The position numbers and the translations under genes are program-made. The notes beneath the pieces are model-generated. The model was not told where the DNA came from, did no database searches, and worked only from the letters and a program-made list of their open reading frames with translations. A DNA stretch of 64,000 bases from Johnsonella ignava ATCC 51276 (GTDB lineage Bacteria; Bacillota; Clostridia; Lachnospirales; Lachnospiraceae): contig NZ_JH378836.1 of the NCBI RefSeq assembly GCF_000235445.1, forward strand, positions 47,097-111,096, in the 5' to 3' direction. Positions 8,426-16,800 of this stretch are shown piece after piece. Position 1 is the first letter of the stretch. Each line of letters opens with the position of its first letter.

Positions 8426-8624
8426 TATTTTTAAACTCCAATATCTCCGAAATATCACAATTAAATTCAATACAAATTTTTTCTAGAATTTCCATACTAA
8501 CATATTGATTTTTACTCATTTTGGCAAGAGTAGATGGTGAAATTTTTATTTTTTCTCTAAGATCAGTTTTAGACATTCCTTCATCAATAAGTTTTTTCCA
8601 AAGTTTACTATAAGTAAATCCCAT
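8412..8624 (-). CDS. Cro/C1-type HTH regulator
   Basis: A 70-residue protein that is essentially one XRE-family helix-turn-helix domain (MSKTDLREKIKISPSTLAKM as the HTH, then VSMEILEKICIEFNCDISEILEF). This size and fold are typical of small regulators of restriction-modification operons. Its ATG overlaps the stop of the OLD nuclease (TGATG), and its own end overlaps the methyltransferase start by 14 bases, so the three genes formed one translationally coupled operon. It probably controlled expression of the operon; no operator can be identified from sequence alone. Confidence 0.85.
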   Translation of the reverse strand: MGFTYSKLWKKLIDEGMSKTDLREKIKISPSTLAKMSKNQYVSMEILEKICIEFNCDISEILEFKNNENI

Positions 8625-10723
8625 CAGTTTTTCTCTCCTTCAATAAATCTAAACAGTTTAACCCATTTATCAATATATACTTGCTCTATTTTTACATTTT
8701 CTTTAACTAGCTCTTTACTGACACTCTTTGAAAACTCTACTTTATATCCTTTAGTAAGCAAGTTTATATCTATACAATCTTCTAAAGATTGATTAAATGT
8801 TTTATTATCACCAAACACCTCATCAAAATCCAACTCATAGTTTACTTTATTAATAATTTTCATAAAACTTTTTCTAAACAGTTCCACTGGAATTAAATCT
8901 TCAATTTCAGATTCAACCATATCGGTTATATCTGAAACATTTAGTATTAAATCTTCATTTCCTACATACAGCTCTTTTTCTAACTTAATTTTAAAATCAT
9001 TTCCGCTTCTATCTGAGTCCAAAATGACCTTTGGTAGCCCTTCTTTCACTGACAATAAACTTGATATTTGATTTATTCCTCGTATGCCACCAGATGGAAT
9101 AAAAACAATATCTTTAACTGGATGTAATAATTTATGTCCAACCAAGTATTGTTTAATTGAATTTAAATAATATTGATCTGAAACACCTTCAACTATTACC
9201 AGATTACAACCTTGTAAAAATATATCGGATACACTCAATCCTAAAGCTGCATGAATAGCGTAAATAGATTTAGATTCATTTGGTTTTTGATTGGAACGCA
9301 AGTCATTGGAAACAACTGTAAAACCATCTTTATCTATATACACAACTTTAGCTCTTTCAAGATGCATTGTATCTACTAAAAATGGAGAGTGTGTTGTGTG
9401 AATAATCTGATTTGTTATTGATAATTTATCAAAAAATGCAACTAAATCCTTTTGAGCTAAAGGATGTAGTGATAATCCTGCTTCATCTAGCAAAATTATT
9501 GCATCTGAATGAGCCTCTTTACTTTCAACTAGAAACACAAGATAAAAGCTTAAAAACCATTGTAAGCCTGTACTTCGGTTTTCCAATACTATTTCTTCAG
9601 GTCTTTCCTCATCAGAAACCCAAATTCTAAAATGACTTCCATCAGCTTGTAGTCTAAAGATATAATTTCCTTGTTTCCACCACTCTTTAAACTCTCTTGT
9701 GAGTTTACTACTAGCAGATTGCAAAAGAATATCTCTTTGCTTAGTTTTTTCTATATTTTCAGCTACTTTTTCTTCGTTATCCTCAATTATATTATTATAC
9801 ATATCATACCGTATTTTATCTGGAGCCATTTCTAAAATTTCATGCGGATCAAGACCAACATATTCAAACAAAACTTTTATAGTTCTTGCCTTAGCTTTAG
9901 TTACTCCTGATAAGTCTTGCCTTTTTAAATTATCAATAACATGTGGTAAATAAATTTCTGAATCTAAATTACCATAATTAGAGTAGTATACAAACTTAGG
10001 TATATTATCAATAATTAATTTCCCAACTTCCTCTGATTCATTAATAGTTTCTCTTTGAGTATCAATTATTAATGTTTCTAATTCATTAATTAAAATATTA
10101 ACCTGAGGTCTAATTGTTGATCTTGCCATTTCTTTTGATTTTAAATTACCTAACCTATCTACAAACTTGTTTACAATTTCTATATTTACTGGATCAGTAT
10201 CATTATATTTTTTTATTATATCAAGAACCTCATTTTTAATTCCTGCTTCTGTTTTTCCTTCTTCTTTTAATTGAGAAATAATTTTATTGTATCTCTCACA
10301 AATGATTCCAAGTTCTATTTGAATATTAATTTTCTTACATGCTGCATCACGAAATATAATTTCATAATTATTATCGTAATTTTTTGATATCCATACTCTC
10401 CTTAAATTTTCTATTTCTTCATTATATTTTGCGGATAATTTATCTAATATATCATTTGCTATTATTTCAAATTCACATTCGATAAAATTTGGTTTTTTAA
10501 TCAAATTTCTGTATTCTGCAAATTTAGAAACTGGCATATCATCAGAGAAAACTATTGCTCCATCTTTTGCTGGATTTAATTTCCAAAGTGCAACTAATAT
10601 ATTAGATTTTCCTGCTTCATTTACTCCTACCAAAGTAGTTATTTCATCAAAATCAATCCATCCACTATCTCTCACGGATTTAAAATTCATAACTCTAGCT
10701 TTTTTTAATTTCAATTTTTGCAT
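8624..10723 (-). CDS. OLD-family ATP-dependent nuclease (AAA ATPase + TOPRIM)
   Basis: A 699-residue protein. The N-terminal half is an SMC/RecF-like ATPase with Walker A GVNEAGKS at residues 33-40, a long helical insertion at about 100-300, and Walker B with Asp413-Glu414 in LLDEAGLSLHP, followed by the THSPF switch. The C-terminal part is a TOPRIM nuclease with catalytic Glu512 in VIVEGVSD and the Asp569/Asp571 pair in DSDRSG. This is the OLD (overcoming lysogenization defect) architecture used in anti-phage defence. No UvrD-like partner (GajB) is next to it, so it is not a standard Gabija pair. It is instead coupled to an HTH gene and a methyltransferase start. The start has GAGGT at the right spacing. 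The gene looks intact. Confidence 0.88.
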   Translation of the reverse strand: MQKLKLKKARVMNFKSVRDSGWIDFDEITTLVGVNEAGKSNILVALWKLNPAKDGAIVFSDDMPVSKFAEYRNLIKKPNFIECEFEIIANDILDKLSAKYNEEIENLRRVWISKNYDNNYEIIFRDAACKKINIQIELGIICERYNKIISQLKEEGKTEAGIKNEVLDIIKKYNDTDPVNIEIVNKFVDRLGNLKSKEMARSTIRPQVNILINELETLIIDTQRETINESEEVGKLIIDNIPKFVYYSNYGNLDSEIYLPHVIDNLKRQDLSGVTKAKARTIKVLFEYVGLDPHEILEMAPDKIRYDMYNNIIEDNEEKVAENIEKTKQRDILLQSASSKLTREFKEWWKQGNYIFRLQADGSHFRIWVSDEERPEEIVLENRSTGLQWFLSFYLVFLVESKEAHSDAIILLDEAGLSLHPLAQKDLVAFFDKLSITNQIIHTTHSPFLVDTMHLERAKVVYIDKDGFTVVSNDLRSNQKPNESKSIYAIHAALGLSVSDIFLQGCNLVIVEGVSDQYYLNSIKQYLVGHKLLHPVKDIVFIPSGGIRGINQISSLLSVKEGLPKVILDSDRSGNDFKIKLEKELYVGNEDLILNVSDITDMVESEIEDLIPVELFRKSFMKIINKVNYELDFDEVFGDNKTFNQSLEDCIDINLLTKGYKVEFSKSVSKELVKENVKIEQVYIDKWVKLFRFIEGEKN

Positions 10724-10767
10724 AGTATTACCTCAATATAATATTTAAATTATCGTATTTTTCATAC

Positions 10768-10796
10768 ATTATACCATACTTAATATATAACTACAA
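10768..10796 (-). promoter_or_regulatory. Sigma-A-type promoter of the OLD operon
   Basis: Read on the minus strand, TTGTAG (10796-10791) is followed after exactly 17 bp by a perfect TATAAT (10773-10768), about 45 bp before the ATG of the nuclease. The GAGGT ribosome binding site lies between. It is the only good match in this gap. Confidence 0.6.
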
Positions 10797-11063
10797 ATCA
10801 AAACTACCGGCTTCAGCGGTGAAGAATAAATTTATTTTTATTTTGCCACCTTCAGTTATTTTCGATTTTTTCTAAACTATCAACAGCTTGCTTTGAAAAG
10901 ATTTTAATTATCCACATGCTATAAGGCTATTACACCCCGAACAAAAATTTTGTGGATTATTTATTAAACTTTTTTCTGATTTTTTTCTTTTCTTTTACCA
11001 CCTATGGTACAATACTCTTGTCATTTGAGATATATTCCCATCTTTGACACTTACAAGAAGCAT
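10797..11063. other. Gap between OLD promoter and transposase remnant
   Basis: About 270 bases without a believable gene. It is very AT-rich, with T-runs around 10975-11000. A stretch with TATGGTACAATA (about 11003-11015), then ATATATTCCCATCTTTGACA, could be the outer end of the IS family whose transposase remnant follows, but no matching inverted end was found. Confidence 0.4.
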
Positions 11064-11105
11064 AAAGGCTCTAAACCCTTTTACAATCAGGGTTTCAGAG
11101 CCTTT
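11064..11105. terminator. Hairpin downstream of transposase remnant
   Basis: AAAGGCTCTAAACCC (11064-11078) pairs with GGGTTTCAGAGCCTTT (11090-11105), a 15-bp stem with one bulged C. It lies about 40 bp past the stop of the minus-strand transposase remnant, so it can end that transcript. It may also be part of the IS end. Confidence 0.65.
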
Positions 11106-11141
11106 ATATATGCAAAAAATGTAGCTATTTTTCTTCTTTTT

Positions 11142-11960
11142 TCATTGTTGTAAATTTTTTTTCATAATTCTGTTTGATACAATATCTAAGTCGGTTCGGA
11201 AGCCTGAAATTTCATGTAAGGCATCTGTAAGGTCTGTTCTTTTGTAAGTAGGAATATAGCCATCTCCCGGAGATATCATCATATTCATATTTCTAATGGT
11301 TTTAATGATTTCATGGCATGAGAAGTTTTCTTCAGGGAACTTCTCTGTGAGCTTTTTTTCTAAAATCCGATAAAGCACAAGGGAAATATAGCAAGTCAGG
11401 AAGTGAGCCCTGATCCTGTCTTGCCTTGAGAGATAAACAGGTCTTGCCTTAAATTCGGTTTTCATAATGCGAAAGCATTCTTCTATTTCCCAGCGTTTAT
11501 GGTTGATTCTTACAATGGCTTCCGCTTTGTCTTCGAGGTTTGTGCATACAGCATGGAAACCGCCATACCGTTCTTCCTCAGCTATCTTTTTCATATCCAA
11601 TTCAACTAGGGATTTTTCTGCGACTTCTCCATACCTTGTGATATGTTCTTCTGATAATAGGCGTTTATAATCATTTGTAGACCTTTTTGTGAGTATTGAA
11701 TGATGATCAAGGGAGCTGATTGCTTTCTCAATCTGCCGTCCTCTTATTTTTCTCCGGTAAGCCCTGTATTTTAGAGAAAATGTAATTATAAGATGCTGTT
11801 CCTGACCATCTTCATTAATCCATCTGTCTTTATAGAAGGTAGTCTGATAGTCCTCTACAGGGTCAAGCTCGCTTATTATATAAGTTTTTCTGCTACCTAT
11901 TTTTCTCCATGCCGTATTTATTAAAATATTCTTCAATATGATATAGTATTTTATCTCCAC
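11142..11960 (-). pseudogene. Transposase remnant, IS4/IS1634-type, 5' end missing
   Basis: The open frame encodes 272 residues; from about residue 20 it resembles the C-terminal half of IS1634/IS1549-type (IS4 superfamily) transposases. It has the conserved block WEIEECFRIMKTEF, carrying the catalytic Glu of the DDE triad, and RPVYLSRQDRIRAHFLTC, in which the transposase contacts DNA. Full-length members are roughly twice as long, and the N-terminal half with the two Asp residues is absent. The first ~20 residues appear to come from neighbouring DNA, and upstream lies the broken 5' end of another gene (12011-12160). This is a dead relic that marks a rearrangement. Confidence 0.78.
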
Positions 11961-12010
11961 TGTAGATAAAATTATACGATAATCATCAAAAAAACATTTA
12001 CTTAAAAATC

Positions 12011-12160
12011 CTATATATAATAGATAACATTTCTTAGTTCTATTATAATCTCCGTTTTTTCCATTTCTGCGATAAGGAGTAAATCCCGTTCATCTCTTTT
12101 ACTGCATTCCTCTATAAATATATTCTTCAAAAATGATGATAAATAATATGTATAATCCAT
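12011..12160 (-). pseudogene. 5' remnant of a paralog of 12552..13571
   Basis: On the minus strand an ATG at 12160 opens a 49-codon frame starting MDYTYYLSSFLKN. This matches the start of the neighbouring intact gene (MDYTYYLIFLNRT), as does the following KRDERDLLLI (KRNEQNLLLI there). After residue 32 the match moves to another frame (NGDYNRTKK, like NGDYKRTEE), then ends before the transposase remnant. So this is a frameshifted and truncated second copy. The upstream non-coding DNA, including a hairpin, is duplicated too. Confidence 0.75.
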
Positions 12161-12239
12161 ATTTTACCTTCCAAAAACAATTATTTATACCCGACGTATA
12201 TATCAGATAATATTGCTAAAATATTTGAAGTTAAATAAA

Positions 12240-12403
12240 ATATCCCGATACTTATACAGCTAAGATCTGATCTATACTTTAAATACCTGAATATACCGTA
12301 AGCCCCCCTTTAAAATATGCAGGAGCTTCGCAAGGCATATTTTAAAGGGGGCTTATACGGTATGCTGACCTCCATAAACTTAAGCCTGCATACAATTAAT
12401 TAC
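12240..12403. repeat. Direct repeat copy A, shared with 13865..14027
   Basis: This stretch of about 160 bp is closely repeated at 13865-14027. Shared flanks are CTATACTTTAAATACCTGAA before and GCTGACCTCCATAAACTTAA after the hairpin, then GCCTGCATACAATTAATT. In the minus-strand reading direction each copy sits upstream of one copy of the 12552..13571 gene family, so the repeated unit is hairpin plus gene. Confidence 0.8.
12293..12363. repeat. Hairpin A, 71-bp palindrome
   Basis: Two near-perfect 28-29-bp arms, from ATACCGTA to TTTAAAATATGC and its reverse complement, enclose the 14-nt loop AGGAGCTTCGCAAG (12321-12334). The stem includes a run of C pairing with a run of G. The hairpin at 13915-13986 has the same stem but its loop is the exact reverse complement. 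It could end transcription in either direction. Confidence 0.85.
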
Positions 12404-12551
12404 TTCATTGTATAAGATATTTATACAAAAAATAAATGAACTCATCTATATAAAATTAGAACTTTGAATCATATAAAACTCTCTACCGTTCTGTCTTTCA
12501 ACTATGTAATACAGTAAACACTCCATAATAAATTTCTGCAATATATTATAA
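12404..12551. other. Short AT-rich gap
   Basis: Together with the repeats before it, this fills the 391-base gene-free stretch between the gene remnant and the next gene. Nothing else recognisable was seen. Confidence 0.4.
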
Positions 12552-13571
12552 TTATATCCCATACTCAGCCTTTAAGGCATCCCTTCTCTCAATTAAAGAA
12601 TAACACTTTTCCTCTGCAATAAGCCCTGCCCTTCTATACTCAATCGCCCTATTTCCAAGTTCTATAACGGCAAAGTCTCTGAATCCCGGAGTATTATATA
12701 ATTTTAAAAGCAGATTATACCCCCTCTCATAATGCCGGGTTCTTGCCGCTACTGATAAATAGATGTCAATAAAAGAATCATACGAAGTATCAATAAAAAT
12801 TAAATCAATTGCATATCTATTAAGATATTGTTCTATGTGATACATTAATTTACCACCTGTTTCAGTAGAGGCGATATCCTCAATACAATTGTAATACCTG
12901 ATCAAAGCATTAATATAGATATTGTATAAATCTTTAGTCTTATTATAATCTCCGGATTTCTCCATAGTATTTATAAAAAGTGAAACATATTCTTTTATTT
13001 TGTCTTTTGTTCTCTCCTTTTTTCCCACATATATCATATTTAAAAAAGCAGCAGAATATTCCTTACTCTTTATTTCAGCACAATTCTGCCTTTTAAACTT
13101 CGCCTTCAAATCATTACTTCTCTTATAAAAAAAATCCATCTCTTTTCTGGTAATTATTCCCACAAAACTAAAAGCTTCATCTCCTAATTTTATAATCGCA
13201 AATTCTTTAAATTCGGGGATTTCATATAACTTTAAAAGCAAATTATAATTTCTCTCATACTGCCATGTTAATGATGCTACCGATATGTATATTTTAATCA
13301 TATTAAAATCAAAGCCATAATTTTCAAAAAATTCTTCAAGATGATAAAGTACTTTAACACCTCTCTCAGTATCACTAATACTTATAGGTGAATCAAAATA
13401 AGAATAACGTAAAATCTCAATATACAGTCTATATATTTCTTCAGTTCTCTTATAATCACCGTTTTCTTCCATTTTTTTTATAAGGAGTAAATTTTGTTCA
13501 TTTCTTTTATCTTTATCTTTTACAAAGGATAAAGTTCTATTTAAAAATATCAAATAATAAGTATAGTCCAT
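12552..13571 (-). CDS. Unknown helical protein with internal duplication
   Basis: Family not recognised. The 339-residue protein has no signal peptide or membrane span and is rich in Tyr, Lys and Glu. It consists of two homologous halves of about 165 residues: MEENGDYKRTEEIYRLYIEILRY in the first (near 35) matches MEKSGDYNKTKDLYNIYINALIRY in the second, and YERNYNLLLKLYEIPEF matches YERGYNLLLKLYNTPGF. The helical, repeat-like pattern suggests a TPR-like scaffold, but this is a guess. A truncated paralog lies at 12011-12160 and the upstream DNA is duplicated. It stands alone between rnfB and the transposase remnant, bounded by the paired hairpins. Confidence 0.65.
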   Translation of the reverse strand: MDYTYYLIFLNRTLSFVKDKDKRNEQNLLLIKKMEENGDYKRTEEIYRLYIEILRYSYFDSPISISDTERGVKVLYHLEEFFENYGFDFNMIKIYISVASLTWQYERNYNLLLKLYEIPEFKEFAIIKLGDEAFSFVGIITRKEMDFFYKRSNDLKAKFKRQNCAEIKSKEYSAAFLNMIYVGKKERTKDKIKEYVSLFINTMEKSGDYNKTKDLYNIYINALIRYYNCIEDIASTETGGKLMYHIEQYLNRYAIDLIFIDTSYDSFIDIYLSVAARTRHYERGYNLLLKLYNTPGFRDFAVIELGNRAIEYRRAGLIAEEKCYSLIERRDALKAEYGI

Positions 13572-13914
13572 TTTATTTTCCTTTTAAAACTGTTTTAAGA
13601 CCGGAAAATCCTTTTATAAGACACCAATCTCTTAGTAAAATATTTGAAATTAAATAAAGTATTGTTTATCTTCATAATCTTTCTCATTTTTAATAATATA
13701 TTTGTTAATATTATATGGTAAGATTATAACAAATTTATTATTTCTTTTATAATTTTTTCTTACAAAACCATTCTCATAAATTTATATATTTAAAATTACG
13801 GATTATAAAAAGCTAGAAACCAAAAACACCTCATTACTTCTATAAAATTATAGATTTTTATCTCAAGTATCCCGGCACTTATGCAGCTTCGGTCTATACT
13901 TTAAATACCTGAAT
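13572..13914. other. Upstream region of the duplicated gene
   Basis: Gene-free. The part at about 13635-13665 (GTAAAATATTTGAAATTAAA) matches DNA upstream of the truncated paralog (about 12212-12240), which confirms that the duplication covers non-coding DNA. The rest is AT-rich; the promoter of 12552..13571 must lie here, but no clear -35/-10 pair stands out. Confidence 0.5.
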
Positions 13915-13986
13915 ATACCGTAATACCCCCTTTAAAATATGCCTTGCGAAGCTCCTGCATATTTTAAAGGGGGTATTATACGGTAT
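13915..13986. repeat. Hairpin B, 72-bp palindrome with inverted loop
   Basis: Same stem as hairpin A, with minor changes in the arms, but the 14-nt loop reads CTTGCGAAGCTCCT (13943-13956), the exact reverse complement of loop A. It lies about 60 bp past the stop of rnfB and so probably also terminates the rnf transcript. It sits within a ~160-bp direct repeat (13865-14027). Confidence 0.85.
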
Positions 13987-14043
13987 GCTGACCTCCATAA
14001 ACTTAAGCCTGCATACAATTAATTTAAAATACTTATATAATAT

Positions 14044-14889
14044 TTAATTTGCAACACTCATCTTCTCAACTTTTTCAGGCACAGCCTCAAGCTTATCAGA
14101 CAGTATAATCTTAACCGGGCATTTTAAGGCACATTTGCCGCATTCAGTACATTTAGCATACTCAACCTTTGCAACATTTCCGTTCATATGAATTGCATCA
14201 AACTCACATACCTTTGTACACATAGTACATGCAATACATCCAACCGAACATTTTGACTTAACCTCCTTGCCCTTATCCTGCGAATTACACTGTACAAGCG
14301 TTCTGTTTTTATAAGGAACAAGTTCAATAAGCTTTTTAGGGCATGCCTCTACACATTTTCCGCAGGCAACACATTTTTCCTTATCAACAAGGGCAATGCC
14401 GTCAACTATATGTATTGAATCAAATTCACATGCCTTGACACATGAACCGAAGCCCATACACCCATAAGTACATGCCTTTCCGCCCTGTCCAGGAACAACC
14501 ATTGCCTTGTTACAGTCCATAATGCCGCTGTATTTATAATTTGTTACAGCTTTATCACATTTTCCGTTACACATAACAAATGCAACTTTTTTCTGAGTAT
14601 CCCCAACTGAAACGCCCATAATTTTAGCAATAATCTCAGCTACAGGTGTTCCTCCTACAGGACACTGTGATACAGCCGCCTCTCCCCTTGCTATTGCCTT
14701 TGCAAGACCATCGCAGCCTGGGTAACCGCATCCTCCGCAGTTATTGCCCGGAAGAGCTTCCCTTACAAGTATCTCTTTTTCATCAACCTCAACCTTAAAC
14801 TTCTCACTGGCAATTCCGAGAAGTATTCCTATAAGTATGCCGACAGTCGCAACTATACCGGCGGCAGTTAAAATAGCTGTAATATTCAT
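14044..14889 (-). CDS. rnfB: Rnf complex subunit RnfB
   Basis: Iron-sulfur subunit thought to accept electrons from reduced ferredoxin. In its 281 residues: an N-terminal membrane anchor, then the 4Fe-4S domain with the spaced Cys cluster in GNNCGGCGYPGC (about 49-60), and further clusters including CTYGCMGFGSCVKAC, CVACGKCVEACP, CIACTMCTKVC and CTECGKCALKCP. It is the last gene of the minus-strand rnfCDGEAB operon, 12 bp after rnfA. Hairpin B (13915-13986) lies downstream and probably ends the transcript. Confidence 0.97.
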   Translation of the reverse strand: MNITAILTAAGIVATVGILIGILLGIASEKFKVEVDEKEILVREALPGNNCGGCGYPGCDGLAKAIARGEAAVSQCPVGGTPVAEIIAKIMGVSVGDTQKKVAFVMCNGKCDKAVTNYKYSGIMDCNKAMVVPGQGGKACTYGCMGFGSCVKACEFDSIHIVDGIALVDKEKCVACGKCVEACPKKLIELVPYKNRTLVQCNSQDKGKEVKSKCSVGCIACTMCTKVCEFDAIHMNGNVAKVEYAKCTECGKCALKCPVKIILSDKLEAVPEKVEKMSVAN

Positions 14890-14901
14890 AGTATACCTCC
14901 T

Positions 14902-15477
14902 TTAGATAAGCCCTGCGAAACCGAAAAATGCTATTGCCATAAGACCTGCGGTTATAAGCACTATCGGCATGCCCTGAAGTGTATACGGGATATCGCTATT
15001 TTCAATTTTTTCACGCACTCCGGCAAGCAACACTATAGCAATAGCAAAACCTGAAGCGGTACCTATTCCATATAACAGACTCTGTATAAAACCATGTCCT
15101 TTTGCCACATTATCAAGTGCTACACCTAAAACCGCACAGTTTGTAGTTATAAGCGGCAGAAAAACTCCGAGTGCTTCATAAAGCGACGGTATCTGCTTTT
15201 TAAGAACCATCTCAACAAACTGTACCAGTGCCGCAATTACAAGTATAAAAACTATAGTCTGCAAATATTCAAGTTTAAGCGGAACAAGAATAAATGAATA
15301 TATAATACTTGAAGCCGCAGACGAAAGCGTTATTACAAATATTACAGCAGCACCCATTCCGGTGGAAGTTTCAACCTTTTTTGAAACACCCAGAAACGGG
15401 CAAAGCCCCAAAAAGCGGCTTAATACAACATTATTTACAAGTGCCGCACCTATAACTAAAAGTATAAGTTCTTTCAC
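14902..15477 (-). CDS. rnfA: Rnf complex subunit RnfA
   Basis: A 191-residue integral membrane subunit with six predicted spans. It carries the family signatures VVLSRFLGLCPFLGVS near the N-terminus and ITTNCAVLGVAL in mid-protein, each with the conserved Cys that in RnfA/RnfE forms the intramembrane iron-sulfur site. It is homologous to RnfE. In the operon it sits 14 bp after rnfE and 12 bp before rnfB. The start has GGAGG upstream. Confidence 0.97.
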   Translation of the reverse strand: MKELILLVIGAALVNNVVLSRFLGLCPFLGVSKKVETSTGMGAAVIFVITLSSAASSIIYSFILVPLKLEYLQTIVFILVIAALVQFVEMVLKKQIPSLYEALGVFLPLITTNCAVLGVALDNVAKGHGFIQSLLYGIGTASGFAIAIVLLAGVREKIENSDIPYTLQGMPIVLITAGLMAIAFFGFAGLI

Positions 15478-15491
15478 TTTTACAATCCTCC

Positions 15492-16175
15492 TTACTTACT
15501 GTCGGCTGTATCTGTACAGCCAACACTGCAGCCTGCACATCCGCAGCCGCAACCTGTACTTTCATCATCCTTTTTAACATTCGTAGCACTCGGAAATTTA
15601 AGTTTGTTCTGTAATGCCGTGAGCAGCGACAATACAAAAAATGCCCCGGGTGCAAGTACAAATATTGAAATATGATAATCATCTGGAATTATCTGATGCC
15701 CTAAAACCGAACCTGCACCAAGAAGTTCCCTTACAGCACCTATGCAGCTAAGTGCTATAGTAAAGCCCATACCCATACCTAGACCGTCCATAAATGAAAG
15801 TCCCGGAGTATTTTTTGAAGCATATGATTCAGCTCTTCCAAGTATAATACAATTTACAACTATAAGCGGTATATATATTCCAAGAGCTGCATATAATGAA
15901 GGTACAAAGCCCTTCATAAGAAGATCCACAACTGTAACAAGTGAAGCCACTATTACTATAAATGCAGGTATCCTGACACGATCAGGTATTACATTTCTAA
16001 GTGCTGATATTAAAAGATTTGAAAATGCAAGCACCGCAAGCGTTGAGGCACCCATTCCAAAACCGTTTATCAGTGAGGTTGTAACTGCAAGAGTAGGGCA
16101 CATTCCAAGCATAAGTCTAAAGGTTGGATTTTCTTTTACAATTCCATTATAAAGTCTTTCTGTATACTTTTCCAT
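15492..16175 (-). CDS. rnfE: Rnf complex subunit RnfE with Cys-rich tail
   Basis: A 227-residue membrane subunit, the partner of RnfA. The signatures NPTFRLMLGMCPTLAVT and VVNCIILGRAE contain the conserved Cys of the membrane cluster. The start at 16175 (MEKYTERLYNG) has a G-rich site upstream and lies 10 bp from the end of rnfG; the frame is open 17 codons further but without support. Unusual: a hydrophilic C-terminal tail with five cysteines (C209, C211, C213, C216, C220) in GCGCGCAGCSVGC. This could bind a metal or an extra cluster; it is not part of the core fold. Confidence 0.95.
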   Translation of the reverse strand: MEKYTERLYNGIVKENPTFRLMLGMCPTLAVTTSLINGFGMGASTLAVLAFSNLLISALRNVIPDRVRIPAFIVIVASLVTVVDLLMKGFVPSLYAALGIYIPLIVVNCIILGRAESYASKNTPGLSFMDGLGMGMGFTIALSCIGAVRELLGAGSVLGHQIIPDDYHISIFVLAPGAFFVLSLLTALQNKLKFPSATNVKKDDESTGCGCGCAGCSVGCTDTADSK

Positions 16176-16185
16176 CTTTTTCCCC

Positions 16186-16800
16186 CTACTGTGAAATGCA
16201 GTTTTTATCAAAATATAGTGCCGCATTGACTGCCGAAGTTACTGCTCTTGAAGTAATAGTAGCACCGCTTATGGCATTTATATCACTGTCATTGCTGCTT
16301 GGAACTTTAACTACATTAAATGACTCAACCGTCTTTCCTGCATACTGTTCATAGAATTTAGGTTTTGTCGCATTCATTCCAAGACCTGCTGTCTCGGATA
16401 TACTTAAAAAAGCAATTCCATTAACTTGACCTTCTGACGTAATTCCTACAGACAGTTTCACTGCACCGCCATAACCGTCATTTGAAATTGATGTAACCAC
16501 ATGCCCTATCACAGTATTATTTGAGTCAAGAGCATCGACAACCTCATCAATCTCAACATTGCCCAGATTAAGCCCGTCTATCACCGCCTTATTTTCTTTT
16601 ACTGCCAAAGTATTCGCTTCATTTTCCTTAAATGAAGCGGCATCTTGAAATACCTTTTTATATGCCGCCTGCTTTGTAGCCTCCTGTGCCTTTGCTATAG
16701 GAGCTTTTGTAATATCGTAGACAAGACCGAGACAAAGACCAGATATAAGTGTAATAATGCACAAAATCACGGCATCTTTCATAAAACCGGCTTTTTTCAT
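16186..16800 (-). CDS. rnfG: Rnf complex subunit RnfG, covalent FMN
   Basis: A 204-residue protein with one N-terminal membrane span and an extracytoplasmic FMN-binding domain. The flavinylation motif SGATIT has Thr181 as the expected FMN-ester residue. FMN is attached in this family by an ApbE-type flavin transferase, and no apbE gene is visible in this window. Start and rnfD stop overlap (TAATG), so translation is coupled. It passes electrons between RnfD and the other membrane subunits. Confidence 0.96.
   Translation of the reverse strand: MKKAGFMKDAVILCIITLISGLCLGLVYDITKAPIAKAQEATKQAAYKKVFQDAASFKENEANTLAVKENKAVIDGLNLGNVEIDEVVDALDSNNTVIGHVVTSISNDGYGGAVKLSVGITSEGQVNGIAFLSISETAGLGMNATKPKFYEQYAGKTVESFNVVKVPSSNDSDINAISGATITSRAVTSAVNAALYFDKNCISQ

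Noticed and set aside
8624..10723. Calling the OLD nuclease a Gabija GajA
   Set aside because: No UvrD-like GajB is adjacent; the neighbours are an HTH gene and a methyltransferase remnant.
8412..10723. Prophage
   Set aside because: Only the OLD family name recalls a phage; no integrase, capsid, portal or lysis genes are present.
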